A stretch of DNA of 64,000 nt. It comes from Rhynchonema sp. JSB1_4 (taxonomy: Eukaryota; Nematoda; Chromadorea; Monhysterida; Xyalidae). How positions within the stretch are numbered: the stretch's first letter is position 1; each line of letters starts with the position of its first letter. The position numbers and the translations under genes were made by a program. The notes under the pieces are model-generated. The model made no database searches, was not told where the DNA came from, and worked only from the letters and a program-made list of their open reading frames with translations. Shown here in pieces: positions 1-12,000 of this stretch. The stretch is taken from the NCBI GenBank assembly GCA_030248065.1, contig JASAMV010000855.1, forward strand, positions 1 to 64,000, written 5' to 3'.

Positions 1-210
1 CAACACCAAAAACAACAACAACAACAACAACATGCCCCACAACCGCATGTGCCTCACAAGCCGTCTCCAATATCACATCCTCCACACCCACAACAGCCCG
101 TCCCCGCCCCACGACCACAACAACATACGCCACAACAACAACAACATTTTCCGCAACAGCGCCCTCAACAGAATCCTCCACGTAAACATCAACATCAACA
201 GCCAAAATAG
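1..210 (+). CDS. C-terminal tail of a C-type lectin-like membrane protein (partial, cut by window start)
   Basis: An open frame runs from base 1 to a TAG at 208-210 and encodes a tail very rich in Gln, Pro and His. There is no conserved domain in this piece. The identification rests on its likeness in composition and position to the last exon of the gene that follows (3149-3475), which is also Gln/Pro/His-rich and ends in a short basic segment. Both lie on the same strand. I infer that this is the cytoplasmic tail exon of an upstream paralogue in a tandem lectin cluster. It could instead be any low-complexity Q-rich protein end. The CAA/CAG repeat at 9-30 is an obvious site for length variation. 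Confidence 0.55.
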   Translation, partial: QHQKQQQQQQHAPQPHVPHKPSPISHPPHPQQPVPAPRPQQHTPQQQQHFPQQRPQQNPPRKHQHQQPK

Positions 211-312
211 TCGCACCACACTGAATTGGCCCACGTAAAACTGATTTGCCAAGTCGTTGGCTCCAACGCTCTTGTAACTGTTATTATAATTCTGGTACAA
301 TAATGGAGACAC

Positions 313-318
313 AATAAA
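313..318 (+). other. AATAAA polyadenylation signal
   Basis: AATAAA lies about 100 bases after the TAG at 208-210 and probably ends the transcript of the partial gene at the window start. Confidence 0.5.
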
Positions 319-637
319 TTTGAGAATTCATTAGTTTGCTGCTGAGATCTTTTCTAAACCCATAAGAAAAAAGAGAAATCGGTCTACGTGAACATGAGCT
401 TTTAAAATATGTTTCATCCACTGGCATTTTTGCATTTTGCACCCTGCGATTTTACAACCTAAAATGATTTACAAAAGCCTAAGTGTGTTTTCTTTATTCC
501 GCAAGCCTCCACTGAAGCGAAAGTTCGTTCTGCGTAGATCGCGAGCGACTAAGGTCGTAGCACCAAATCCAAGCCTGTGTGGTTAGCTGTGTGGAAGATA
601 GAAACATTGTCGTCTACTGGGGGCTTTGTTCATTATG

Positions 638-870
638 TGTAAGCCTAAGCTCAAACCCAGGTGGGGGCCTAAGCCTAAACCTGAAAACAGAGCCTGAAAA
701 TTAAGCCAATGCTTAAGCAGAAGACTGACCGGTTGACCGGTGCTCAACCACAGGCTAAAGCCTAAGCCTAAGTGCAAATATAAGCCTAAGCTAATTATAT
801 AGTAAAAGATATCGCCTGTAACCTGTAGCCTTTAAGCCTAACCAAATCTCAAGTCTAGCCCTCAAGCCTA
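638..870. repeat. Degenerate AAGCCTAA-type repeat
   Basis: The hexamer GCCTAA/AAGCCT recurs about a dozen times in roughly 230 bases with irregular spacing and many substitutions. GCCTAA is the complement of TTAGGC, the telomere unit of many nematodes, but the array is neither perfect nor tandem. The rest of 211-950 shows no coding signal. Confidence 0.5.
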
Positions 871-950
871 TCTATTATAAACACGACAAGTCATCGTTGG
901 CTATAGGGAAATGGTGCAACGACTTTAAATTCCAAACGTCTCAGCATTAC

Positions 951-1330
951 AAGGGCGGATACAGGGGGGCCACAGGGGTCATTTGGCCCCTGAAGAAGGT
1001 CGCCGTTTCGGAGGGAAGAAGGAAAAAGGACCCCTAAATCGCAGGATTTTCACTCTCATACACATCAAAAGTAAAAAAATCGCGCGCTGCGCGCGTCAAA
1101 TACACCCATTTTCAATGAAATTTGGCTTTCGCGCGCGTAAAAAGTGCCAAAATTTCGCGCGCTTGGCGCGCATTGTCACATTTTATTGTATAATATTTGG
1201 TGTAAAAAGCACGGAATTCTAAACAAGCACTGGATAAAAATGATTTTTCAAAAAATGGAACAAGCACTACGTAAACATCACTTTTTGAATTTGGCCCCTC
1301 CCTTGGACAAAAGCTGGATCCGCCACTGCA
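951..1330. mobile_element. Short inverted-repeat element (MITE-like)
   Basis: The segment opens with GGGCGGATACAG and closes with CTGGATCCGCCACT, an imperfect inverted pair. Inside are repeated CGCGCGCTGCGCGCG-like palindromes and no long protein. A non-autonomous DNA element is the simplest reading. I could not identify a target duplication. Confidence 0.45.
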
Positions 1331-1460
1331 GCATTACCGTATTCAAGGCAACACGTCATCGCAATAGTTCGTCTTGTTTTTCGAAATCAACTTCAGTCTA
1401 ATTTTACTGATTCAATCCAGGCAAAAAACATGATTACTTAATGCAACAATTCTAATCACT

Positions 1461-3475
1461 ATGCCCCGTTGGTGGTTTGCGCTGCTGTTCCAAACCGTAA
1501 TATTGCCCCATCTCTTCATCCAAACGACCATTCAACAAGACCAGCTCAAATCCCAATGTCAATCAAATAGCTTCGAAAGCACCACATTCATCTTCCGTAA
1601 AGCAGTCTGCTACGCGTTCGTGGACCTGAGGTATTCGTGGACGGACGCAAGAAAACGATGTTCAACGTTCATTATCGATTTCTTCTCCCAAAGCACGCTG
1701 ATATCTGTCAAGGACGTCAACGAGTTCAACGGAGTGTTGAATCTGGCGGTGAGGGAGCAAACTAAACCTTCATTGATTCATACATAACAACATACCAGAT
1801 TCATTATCAAAGAGAAAAGACGACCGAGAAAAATGGCCGTGCGTCACGGAAGAGCATGCTTACTGGACGGGTGGGCACGTGCCTGAAAACAAACGACCAA
1901 CAACATTTGGGTTGAATCACACGGACAGCTTCATTTGGCTGGAGGATAGCAGCAAAATCGACAAACATCTTTGGGCTGATGGCGAACCGAACAAGTGAGA
2001 ATGGGTTTAATTTGCACAGTTGAGCAATCTGAAGTTGGCAATCAAACTGGTTACCGTAGGGATAAAAAAGTCAGGAGACCAATGCAGATGCGATCTGACG
2101 TGGGTGCTTTTCACTTGAGCGAAATTCTCCAATAACCTTCCATGTTTTCATTAGGTCCAACAACGATGACGAGTACTTTGTGTACATCAACTGTGCGACA
2201 GGCAAACTGGTTGACGTACCTAATTCGGGCAGACCAGTGGCCGGCCAGCAGAATGCTCCCCTGCCATTCATTTGTCGCCAGGAGGTCACAGGTACACACT
2301 GTATGTAGAAAATTCTGAAATCCGTTACAAATTCTGATAATTCTGAGGTGCACTACATCGAGTACGCAGCTGGTTTTTCTGCTCAGGTTGCCTCATACCA
2401 CCGGTTCACAACCAATATGAGCAGTTCACATTCGAACCCCAACTGTCGAACAACAACCAAACCTACGTGAATCACACAACAAAATTGACGATCAAGTGCC
2501 TCAACGGTAGTAAATTCGAGACCTCGCAAACCACCGAGCGGACCATGAGATGTGATTACGGAAAGTGGAAAGAACCACGAGGGGCGGAAGTCAAAGAGCT
2601 CGATACATGCGTGACAGAAGCTGGAAGTAGGCCTTTCAGGGCATGTCGATCCTGAGTAATACTTTAAGAGGGTATAGCGGGTCAATTGTTTGCGCCCTAA
2701 TTTCCAGCAGAGCCGACAAGCTTTCCCGACAAGATGAAACCTGGGGACGATATCCCAGTTGGTTGGCTGCTGCCGACCGCAATCGGCGCTGCCGTCGGGG
2801 GTCTGGTCCTCCTGGCGTTAATCATCGTCGTTGTCGTTCTGGTCCGTCGGCTGCATATCGAGAAGAAAAAAGAGGCCAGATATCTAAAAGTAGGTTTTAT
2901 GACCTTTTTATTTTTGAAGATTTACACGATTGTTTTCTTGGCAGCAACGAAACAGACTGAAATCCAAACTGGATCACATGTCTGCGCGGGCAGAAGATGA
3001 AGAAGAAACTGATCGGAAACGATTAGATGAAGAGACACAAGAGATCGAGTCAAAGTCGAAGAAGGAAGATGTACTTGTAAGTATATACAAGAACTTTCAG
3101 CATTTCATGTAGTGGTTAATTAAGTGCAAACTTACATTTCTTTTAAAGGACGACGAGAAATCTATCCCGCTCAATGCCTGGGGCCCCATGTTTGTTCCTA
3201 ATCAACAGCCAATGTTTGTGGCTCAACAACCCTATCAATCACCAGGCATGATGCAGCAATATCAGCCCGGCCAAACGCCAGATCAGCAGTATCAGAGCTC
3301 TCCGGGTCCCTTCATTCAACCAGCTCAACAGAACCCAAATGCTCAAGCCCACACTCAACCACATCATCATCAAGAACAGCACAATAAAGACAAACAACAC
3401 TCGCCCAACCGTCAGAAACAATCGAAAAAATCACCGTCTGAATCGCCGAGAAAACACAGAAAACTATGGGGCTGA
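1461..3475 (+). CDS. Type I membrane protein: C-type lectin domain, CCP/sushi-like module, TM helix, Gln-rich tail
   Basis: Seven exons join in frame: 1461-1748, 1813-1994, 2155-2291, 2387-2626, 2708-2889, 2945-3076 and 3149-3475 (TGA), about 495 residues. A hydrophobic signal peptide follows the first Met. The C-type lectin domain spans about residues 30-200; it carries WLED, an EPN sugar-specificity tripeptide at the end of exon 2, and a final LPFICRQE with the expected Cys. Exon 4 encodes a CCP-like module (GCLIPPV near its start, CDYGKW near its end). Exon 5 encodes a transmembrane helix of about 23 residues followed by basic RRLHIEKKK. The tail is charged, then Gln/Pro/His-rich. In characterised lectins EPN usually goes with Ca-dependent mannose-type binding, so a cell-surface pattern-recognition receptor is a fair inference. 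AATAAA follows at 3481. A relative lies on the minus strand at 4.8-6 kb. Confidence 0.85.
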
Positions 3476-3480
3476 CAAAG

Positions 3481-3486
3481 AATAAA
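3481..3486 (+). other. AATAAA polyadenylation signal
   Basis: AATAAA begins six bases after the stop of the lectin gene; a second AATAAA lies near 3678. Between 3490 and 4790 I see no convincing exon on either strand. Confidence 0.5.
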
Positions 3487-4793
3487 CGACTTGAATTTTT
3501 CTGATACATCAAGACCGAGCTGACCAATGACAATAACCGCTGTTCTCTGACAAACACATGACCAGTACTAATTGTAATTGTGATTACCTTGCAAAATGAC
3601 ACAGCCTTTCTGAAATGACTAAAACCGTTGACCACTTTCAGATGACCAAACATGCAAAATTATTGCTGTCTGAACCAAATAAAGTATTGATACCAAACTT
3701 GTCATTGTGTCCAAAGACAAAGTGTTACCAGCATTTGTTTCTCGACAGTCCAAAGCGAACTTGTGTAAGCACTTGTCACATGATTATTATCTATTGTGTC
3801 AACGTGTCAACAATGACGGCTGTCCGATCACTCTGCGCAGGCGCATCACTCAATTTACCAATACAGCAGCAACCCAGTTTGTTTTATTTGTATCATCCGT
3901 ATACGTGTTAATCGTTACTTCAATACATATTATTTCGTGTTAGATGCATGCCACGGAAAAAAAGCGTATTAGGCCTAGAATTTGTAACGCATTATCCGCA
4001 AGTACCCACATAGCCCTTTCATTTTCGTAGAATGTACATATTCGATGCAAGATGTGATGATATGGACATCAGATAGATTTTTCAAATGGATTTTGCTCGT
4101 AAGAGTTATCGTTTTCAAAAGCGACGTGACGGTTGACTGGCTCGATTAGCGGTTGGAATATCCATCGCCACGGATTCCTCGACAAAAATGTTCGGCTGCA
4201 ATGTCATGATTCTGTGAGTTTGGCTGGTCACTCTACGTTCCGTTGTAGTGAGTAACATGATCGAGACCCTCATTTACACATCACTTTAAAGAGTATCCAC
4301 TGCACGGGGAAGTGGTCAACCATTAAACCAGCATAAAATGGGTGAACTGTATGCAATTTTAGTGGTCATTCAGAAGTGAGTTTTTGTAAGAAGAGTACCC
4401 GTGGTGATTTGCGCCTTGGAGAACTGTGTGGTGTGTGATTATCGAGCGTTTTTCCGTGTACATCTTCCAGCATATGCCGCAACATTCTTCGTTCCTGGAA
4501 AGTGCTGATGTGGTTTTTCGATCGTACAGTATTTTATGTAAGTGATAACGGGAGGTATCAAACTTGGTGATTGTATCGGATCTGTCTCAACGGTCGCGTG
4601 ACAAGGGTTTCTTGGTTATAAACTTATTCATACCTGCCACTAAAGCTGTCAACCAGGGCAAACGTTTTTGGCCAAACCCAACACGCAACAACTGTTACGC
4701 TGGTGAAATTAATGCAAAAGGAAGTTCCTACGTCAAGTGAACTGTGTAGATCCGTCCAATCACCAACTCTGTTATTTCGACCATACCACTTAC

Positions 4794-5977
4794 ATGTCTC
4801 AGTCTTTCTTCGATGTCCTTCTCCTTCTTCAGTCTCCATCCCAGATAAACGACGGCGGATGCGAGCATGAGCAGCACAACCAGCACACAACTGCCTCCGA
4901 CCGCCACGGGCAGCAACCAGGCTGGCCATTCACTCGGGGTCGACTCGCGTTTGGCTGCTGCGAATTAAATGGTTCATTGAACTCGTCCCTGTATATGAAT
5001 TGAATTTAATTAAAAAATTGCGTAATTCAACTTACAACATCCAATGTTTTCCGTCCATTTACCACGCTCACCACAAGTGATTGTCGATTCAAGCTCTCCG
5101 CCAGATGTTGTTCCAACATCACACGTGTAGCTTATCTGCAATGCTTCGTGCGTGTAAAATACAACATCTTTACATGAACAGATCACACAACGTACGGATC
5201 ACCAACTTTTGATCCGACGTAATGCTTTCTTTTTTTGAGTTCCTGATCCGAATTAGTGGCATACTTTAGAGTTGCATTCGTTAAGGTTGGATAGCCTAGG
5301 GGGCAGTCTGCAAAAAACAATCGAGGGTATACTGTATGTATGCATGTATATGTACTTAGACAGACAATGATTTTGTCATCATTTCATCTATCATCATCGA
5401 CTATCGTTTTGTCAGCTTCCAATTCTAACTTACGGAGAGGAAAATATTCGCAGATGAACGGCAAACTTTCTGATTGATCAGTGTTAGGTTGGACTGAAAC
5501 TTCTTCATTGTTGTTGCAATGTAGCATGAGCACATGTTTTTGGTTGTCGCTGCTTCGAATCCAATACTTGCGTTGGTTCGCCAAGTTTTTCTTGCATTGT
5601 TCGTCCTTGATTTTCAAATTTATATCGACTCTCACTCGAACATGCGTTTTCATGCATGCAACACTAACCGATTCTCTTAGGAATGTTCCGATCATTGTTT
5701 TATATTCATTTTCTTCAGACGATTCAAGAGAGCTGCTTCGGGCAACGAACCCAGGAACGGTGTGCTTTTCGCAATTAGCCATTGCTTGATCGCGTGACTG
5801 GGGTTTGTCAACGTAGACGTAGCACGCAGGTGCACGGTCTTGGTCTTGTTCAAAGAATTCAAATTTCACTTTATCTCCGTCTCGTTCAAATTGTTTGCAC
5901 AATTTTCGTATTGAATTATTGACTTTTGTGATCAAAATGCAGCAGAATAATAGTTTGAGAAAAATATGGGCGAGCAT
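4794..5977 (-). CDS. C-type lectin/CCP membrane protein, paralogue on the opposite strand
   Basis: The chosen Met at 5977 is followed by a signal peptide (AHIFLKLLFCCILI). Exon 5977-5434 carries a diverged C-type lectin domain with ACYVYV near its start, YWIRSS in the middle and LPFICEY at its end. It lacks the EPN motif of its neighbour, so ordinary mannose binding is not expected. Exons 5307-5217 and 5135-5036 join in phase at VGSK/ISYTCDVG to form one CCP/sushi module (CPLGYPTL to CGERGKW). Exon 4957-4794 holds the transmembrane helix (LLPVAVGG onward) and a basic/acidic juxtamembrane stretch (LKKEKDIEERLRH). I could not find the Gln-rich tail exons below 4794; the tail may be short, diverged or lost. 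The domain order is the same as in the plus-strand gene, which supports a common origin. Confidence 0.75.
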
Positions 5978-6365
5978 GAGGGCTGGAGTGCAATTTTGAC
6001 TGTGTGAGATTGAAAAATTGCTGCGCTCGAGAATTGCTGTGGCAAATATGACGTGTTGTCTCATCAATACGGGATTGCCAGTAAAATAAATTACCGTAAA
6101 ATCTGTCATTAACATGTAACGTTATATCCCAAGTTTTAAGAAGAAAGAAGCAAATTTGACAGAAAGTGGTCAGTCACAGTCATGAAGAATAAAACAGCAT
6201 GTTGATTAGTCAATGAGGCTTTCTCTTGGTCCACGTCAAAAAAACCAAACGGAAATGATACAATGATTATGAAGGAACCCAAATCATTGCAAATGATAAT
6301 AATAATGACACGGCAAATTTTGGATATCAACGAAGCCTTCGCTATATCCCTTTCGTCTCATCCTC

Positions 6366-7191
6366 TCACATTTTGAAATGGTGCTTCTTCTGAGCGTGGT
6401 GACGGCTTTTCTTTCCTGGTCGACTTGGATGGGCGACCTTCCACTCAACTGTTCACAGAAATAGATTAATGTGCGAATCACGATATAAAACATGCATAAT
6501 CTGCAACTTGTGTTTTTGGGCCACGCGGTCATCCGGTGGATTCGCACTGACGATGACATGGTGCACCGCCCGTCGGTCAAAACAGGTGGAAACGAGCTAC
6601 CAAAAGATAAACGCTGCCAACTCATATACTCTAAACGACACGCACCACATTTGCCCAAATAGCACTCTTCGTACAGAATGAAGTTGCATTCGGTGAAGTA
6701 CGTGCATGGCTTGCCCAGCTGCGACTGAGTCGGGTTACGAATACCGCAATTGGGCCAGATGTTGCACACACGGTCTGCAAATGTGACTTTGCTAGCTGTG
6801 GTCGAGAATGGCACAGTGTCTGATATGGTACACAGTAATGTGGAAAAACCACACATTTTGGGTGATTCATTATTTCACACTCTGTGGTTTGGGATATATA
6901 CGAGTCATTTCCACCGAGTGAGTGATCCGCACACACGGCGAGCGTGAATTATCCCAAATTTAACGAAACTATGTATGTGAACTGAACAGAAACATCACTG
7001 AACGGTTGATGTAGCCTGATGTTTTACTCACCACACTTGTACGGCACTTTGCTCGTGTCACATACAGTCTGATAATCACCGGTGTCGCACTCTGCCGCGG
7101 TCAGACACGGTTTGCCCACCAAGTTCATTGCGTCATGCGCACGTTGATGATGCTTCTTGTCGTATTTGTGCCCCTTGTGCGCTGAAACATC
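6366..7191 (-). CDS. Small secreted-type protein with two EB-like Cys modules and a basic His-rich end
   Basis: Two phase-matched exons (7191-7032 and 6774-6646) each encode one short disulfide module of the form GKPC-x5-EC...C...KCG. The first also has a His/Lys-rich lead-in (HKGHKYDKKHHQRAH). A last piece ending at 6366 can be read as a basic His-rich tail (GKKSRHHAQKKHHF). The spacing resembles EB modules of ecdysozoan extracellular proteins. I infer an extracellular protein, but the exon with the signal peptide was not found upstream, and the exact path between the second module and the tail is uncertain. Copies of a short dispersed repeat lie in its introns (6517-6580, 7213-7235). Confidence 0.5.
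6517..6580 (+). repeat. Short dispersed repeat, consensus core CGCACTGATGATGACCTGGT
   Basis: This is one of about ten related copies in the window. Others lie near 7213-7235, 12271-12312 (-), 25145-25190 (-), 25270-25312 (-), 30186-30246, 30630-30690, 45362-45425, 50498-50530 (-) and 58838-58882. Better copies share GTGGCCATC upstream, the GATGACCTGGTGCACCGC core and a CGTCTGTGA-like end. All lie outside predicted exons. Confidence 0.6.
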
Positions 7192-7338
7192 ACAAGGAAT
7201 CTTGGCCATCTGGTGCATGCTGATGACCTGGTGTACAGTCAGCGATGTAGTTCGTGGAGGGGGTATGGTGGGCAATAGATACCCCCAAACTTGGCTCAGC
7301 TACAGTATCTGCACATATGATGTCTACCGAGAAAATCC

Positions 7339-7644
7339 ATGCCCCCAGACCCAGCTATATCTATATGTCCACCATGTCCAGACATCACCCAAAAACGTTG
7401 CACCACGGCAAATCGGCATACCCGGCCAGCTGGCTATGTACCGACCTGGAGTCCTCCAGCTATCTATGTATGCCTACCACCCGGACCAACTGCATGGCCG
7501 TTTATTCGAACAGGATGGAGGTCGCAACTGGCAACAAAATTGCAGTGGACAATCAAGAACCGGAACAACGATGAAAAGTCGCCGCACCTGCAGTCACAAC
7601 AGCCAACACAACTGCCAAAACGACACAGTATCGGATCATGGTGA
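7339..7644 (+). pseudogene. Pro/Gln-rich open frame, possibly a decayed lectin-tail fragment
   Basis: The frame encodes a Pro-rich then Gln-rich sequence that ends near PTQLPKRHSIGSW, vaguely like the tail exon of the lectin gene at 1.5-3.5 kb. All three forward frames are open here and no splice context is clear. It may be a relic of a tail exon or a chance open frame. Confidence 0.2.
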
Positions 7645-7993
7645 TTGTTTGGTTAGTTCAGGATTGTGCTAAAATAACAAATATACTTAATTTTATGCTT
7701 ATCATTTCGGGTACGCATGAGTTCAAAGGCGACTGCAGAACGTTTCAAACAGGCGAGCTCAGTCGAAACGCAGGTAAATTTAACAGCAAATTAAAACCCG
7801 TTTGCTGCGTCCCAAACCTGCATAATGAGAAAAAATTCGAACTTAGAAACGGGTAACGTTCTGATTTGATTTGTTACCAGCGTAATTTCACGCACCATGT
7901 AGAAAGGTACATAATGTTGTACTAAAGATCACCAAACAAACCGTACAAACAAAATGAATTCGACGAAGAGTTTGTAAAAAGATCGTTTAGTTA

Positions 7994-8321
7994 TAGTCCG
8001 TCCACCAGCTCATGGCACTTTGTGTTGCTGCTGGCTGGTTTGTTCCCTTCCTCCACGTTCTAATGAGAGAGAAATTGAGTGTGACCGATTTTGCAAAAAA
8101 GCTAAAAAAATCATAAAACGGGTCGAAAAAAATTGAATTCGATCAAATTTAAAATTAAACAAAATTAAAATCGATAAAACACGTCGATTTCATAAAAACC
8201 ACAATCTAGGAGCAAAAAATAATTTTTTTCGGAATCTCAATTTCTCTTTCATTTGAACGTGGAGGAAGGGAACAAGTCAGCCAGCAGCATTACAAAGTGA
8301 CATGAGCTGATGGACGGACTA
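7994..8321. mobile_element. MITE with long inverted ends TAGTCCGTCC...GGACGGACTA, copy 1
   Basis: The element is 328 bp. About 75 bases at each end are inverted complements (CACCAGCTCATG..., CCTCCACGTTC...) around an AT-rich centre. A second copy lies at 21384-21710. Flanks fit duplication of TA, as in Tc1/mariner-type elements. No coding capacity. Confidence 0.85.
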
Positions 8322-8473
8322 TACATATATTATGGTGCATCGAAATAAAAATAGGTCATTTGTGGCACATGCTTGAAAGGTTTTACCTAGGTTTTACCTT
8401 ACGTCGCTTTCCATATGCGGTGACCTAAACAGGTTTATGCACGGGTTGCGTTTACGAGCATGAGATGTTGAGA

Positions 8474-8562
8474 CTTATTCTGATGTCGTCTACGCAAGTA
8501 GTTCGCGCAAATGTTGGCGCGGTGCTACTACATACACGTCGTCGATGCAGCCCAAGCCTGGA
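8474..8562 (+). repeat. Dispersed repeat shared with 23297-23385
   Basis: About 90 bases beginning ACTTATTCT and containing GTCGTCTACGCAAGT recur at 23297-23385 with moderate divergence. Each copy has an internal inverted GTCGACGCA-type motif. The rest of 8322-8650 shows nothing else. Confidence 0.45.
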
Positions 8563-8650
8563 TGTTCAGCCATATTAACGACCTACGTGTATCCATGCAT
8601 TCATACCACGCTTAGCGCTTGGTAGTGTCGGAAAACGAACTGACCACAGT

Positions 8651-9016
8651 GAAAAAAAACTTGGCCCCCATATTCTGTTTTCGACACTCTCTGCCTTGCA
8701 CGTTAGCCATGCGTTGTGGGATACGACTGGCGGTCAATCCACATTTGCACAAAATTTAACGACAACAGAATTAGGCGATGTGCTTGCTTTCAATGCAACG
8801 TGCTGTGTCCCGTGTTGCCACGCCCAACTTTTTACGGCAGCGATAGTGGAAGTTCTGGTCATGTAAAATTTTCTTGCAGTGGCGTTTGTTTCTCAGAAAA
8901 TACGCAGGGCCATGAAAAACAAAGAAGTGTACAAGGCAAGAGATCTGCCAAAGAAGGACATGAAAAAAGTGACAGTTAACGAATGTACGACCAACGACAA
9001 TTACAACTCAAGCTAA
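8651..9016 (+). pseudogene. Membrane-protein fragment interrupted by one stop
   Basis: One reading frame is coherent from about 8651 to the TAA at 9014-9016 except for an in-frame TAA at 8864-8866. Before the stop lies FNATCCVPCC, then a hydrophobic run (LFTAAIVEVLVM). After it the hydrophobic run resumes (NFLAVAFVS) and gives way to a basic tail (KIRRAMKNKEVYKARD). The stop therefore falls inside what looks like a transmembrane helix. The only intron that would remove it is 18 bases and does not fit GT-AG in phase. A pseudogene or a sequence error is likely; the family is unknown. Confidence 0.35.
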
Positions 9017-9037
9017 CCAAAAGTAACCAAGTAATAC

Positions 9038-12000
9038 CTAAGTGTCACACTTTTGGCACAATTGACTAGGTATCCTGGCAGTTGGACAAACGTTCTCAAA
9101 GCCAGATATTAGCAGCGGGTCGAGCACAATTTCGTGCGTTTCCCTGTTCATATCGAATCGCACCACGGTGCGCATGATTGTTCGGGTCCCGGTCTGAGTC
9201 GGGACGAGATCGTTGTTTGGGACTGAAAAGTCGACTAGAATATCAGACAGCTCCATCGCCGGGTGAACATTCTTCATCTTCTTGTAGTGGTCGTCGGTAA
9301 AATATCTGGAAAATTCACAGTGTGATCAGATGAAGCTTTTTCGTTTTGACACGTTCGGTCTACGCCTTCGGTCACATTCGGTACTGAAAGTCTGGTTCGG
9401 AATGATGTTGGTTGATAACAATTGTTAGGTAGGTATGTGGGTGTTTGTCGCATCGGCAAAACGATGCACCGATCGTAGTGCTGGCAATCATGTTTTATTG
9501 GTGACCCTTCTGGATCAAAACTCCGATCCAATAAAACATGCATGACGTCATAAAACAAGGTCCCAAGTCCCAAGCATACTTGACGCCGTGTCGTACCCAC
9601 GGATTTACAGTATGCACACTCGTGTTCGTGATCGTAATGCCATCGAATTTCAGCTTCAGACACGGTGCTGCCCTTTTCATATAGCCCAGCAGCACCTTAC
9701 GAATTTGCGGTTCGTGTTTTTTTCGATTGAATATTCTCCTTTGCTGCTGACAGGTGCAGTACTGCGGCGGGATGTTTGCCTCCGAACAAGTTCTGTTGGT
9801 TGGAACCGGCTCAAGCAGCGATCGACCCCGCTGCACTCCCTGATTCAGGGAAAATAGATTGGCAACAGATTTCTGCCACTGGCCGGTCACCAACTGCATC
9901 AATGTTTGATGCACATCGTAGTTGCTGGTGAGACGATGTCGATTCAGCTGCAGTGCACGCATCAGGTCCTGATTCTGCTCGCGGAACCAGCTCGGCAGAC
10001 GAATGCTGCGAATTGAAGATTTTGCCGACCGATAAATACATAGAACCGAAACGTTTACCTGAAAAACGGTCGTCGCTCCTCCACGCGACCGGTGTAGGTT
10101 TGTGAAAACACCGATATTCGATTTCCGTGGTCGCCCATGATCACAAGCGCATTGTGCTCCAGATGGTCACCGGTGTATAGACTAAAATGTGATTCATTTA
10201 CTCATTTATTTTCGTTGGGTTGAACTAAAATAAGGAGACAATAATCAAATATACGTTTTAAGCATGTTGAACAGATAATCGTCCATGACTTCCAACGATG
10301 TTGGGTGATCGTGTGTGAGCTCGGTGAGAAAAGTGAACGAAAAATGGTACTTATCCGAATAGCGCATCATGAATTGCTCCGTGATCCTTAGGGTGGCCTA
10401 AAAGTACGTGCGTCATTTCGTTCCGATTTGTGATGCGTCAATGTCATCAAAGTCTTAAACCTGATAATAAGGTTCATTGCCAACACAGTGCTTGTTTTCC
10501 ACCGCCACTTCGTTTTGCTTGCAGTCAGTGCCATTTTTATCGCCGGTTATTTTTGGTGGCTTGAGTTTACCGTGCCTGGATGAAACATTAGAAGGGTTAG
10601 TCAAGCAAATAGTTAATGGGCATATCGGAATGAGCCATGTGTGCAATGCCTGAATTGAATGACATTCGTTCTGAACCTGCCACGACAATAGTTAAAAGGA
10701 GTACTTTTACAGTTTTTGCTCCCACGCCCTATCGAATATGCGATCAAATTTTTGTCGTTTGTGGCATTGGGGTTGGAGAGGGTCTGGCAAGTGAGACGAC
10801 AGCTGACTGCGACAACTGAACACCCAGCAGGGTATGACTTCCAGAAGGCTCAATTGCACAGCTGATTTACTATGCATCAGTTTTTTCTTATTTTGGAATG
10901 CCTTGATTTTTTGTTGACTTTGTTTCACCTTGTTTCTGGTTATAAATTTTCAATGGATTCAACCAGGCCATGGTCATCAGGTACATATATCAAGTTAATG
11001 GTCCCTTTTCAGTAAGTTAGAAAATGATATTTTAGGTGTGTATATTGGCCGCCCAATCTTCCAAATGATATGTAAGAAGTATATCAACACCAATGAAACG
11101 CACTTGTAATTGAAGACATGCCATGGTCTGTAGTAGTAGGTGGTCGGCTGCGCAGCGAATCCCTTGGTCTGACTAGCGGGATAATGGAACAGACCACGAC
11201 CAGCATTCATTATGTCATCGTTCCACAGGGTGACCGCGTCTGTTAAGCAATAGCTTATGTTTTTTTTGGTTTTTTAATGTTGTTGTGATTAGTTACACAG
11301 TAGGTACATACAGTATACATACCTGTGTGTATAGATACATTCTACACTCTTTTCACAACATGATCGCGACCGGTCATTTTCTGTCACCATGAAGAATCTC
11401 CACTGTGCAGAGAGGCAACTACGAGATTAACGGCAGATCGGGGACCAAAATACTGCCGAAAAATATCCACTATTATAGGTGTTCCACTATCAAGTGTTTC
11501 ACTACAAAGAGGGTAGACTGTATTTCTGCCCATTTGCGCATCGGCAGGCATGCGCATGACCATCGATCCACTTTTCCCAAACTCAGCCAGACCTTTCATT
11601 TCGTGCCAGATGAACTTGAGACTTTCGATTGTCAATGGCTGTGTGTTGTAATCGGCCCAATTGATGTCACTCGGCATTGTGTCCGTTTGATTGTAGTAAC
11701 GCACACCAGACAATATCGGCAGTAGATTGACCATGCTGTTATCGGCCACTTTGTTGTAGCCTTCCAACCTGCGTCAGAGTGGATCAGACTGATTGTATTG
11801 TAGTTGAACGCACATCGTCCCCTGGGGCACTGTACGCGAGTTCGTATCGTTTGCACAAGCAGTGATATTTTGCGCAAATGCAGATTGTGCGTATTTGCGA
11901 GCGTCACTTGACCAACTACAAACTGCGTTCAAGATCGTTTGTCCACCTGTCAATTAGCTAACTGTGGTTCAAAACTTTTTGCTAAAGTTTATGGCATACA

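Noticed and set aside
8863..8880. An 18-base intron that would remove the stop in the 8.65-9.0 kb frame
   Set aside because: It does not begin with GT and end with AG in the needed phase, and is shorter than plausible animal introns.
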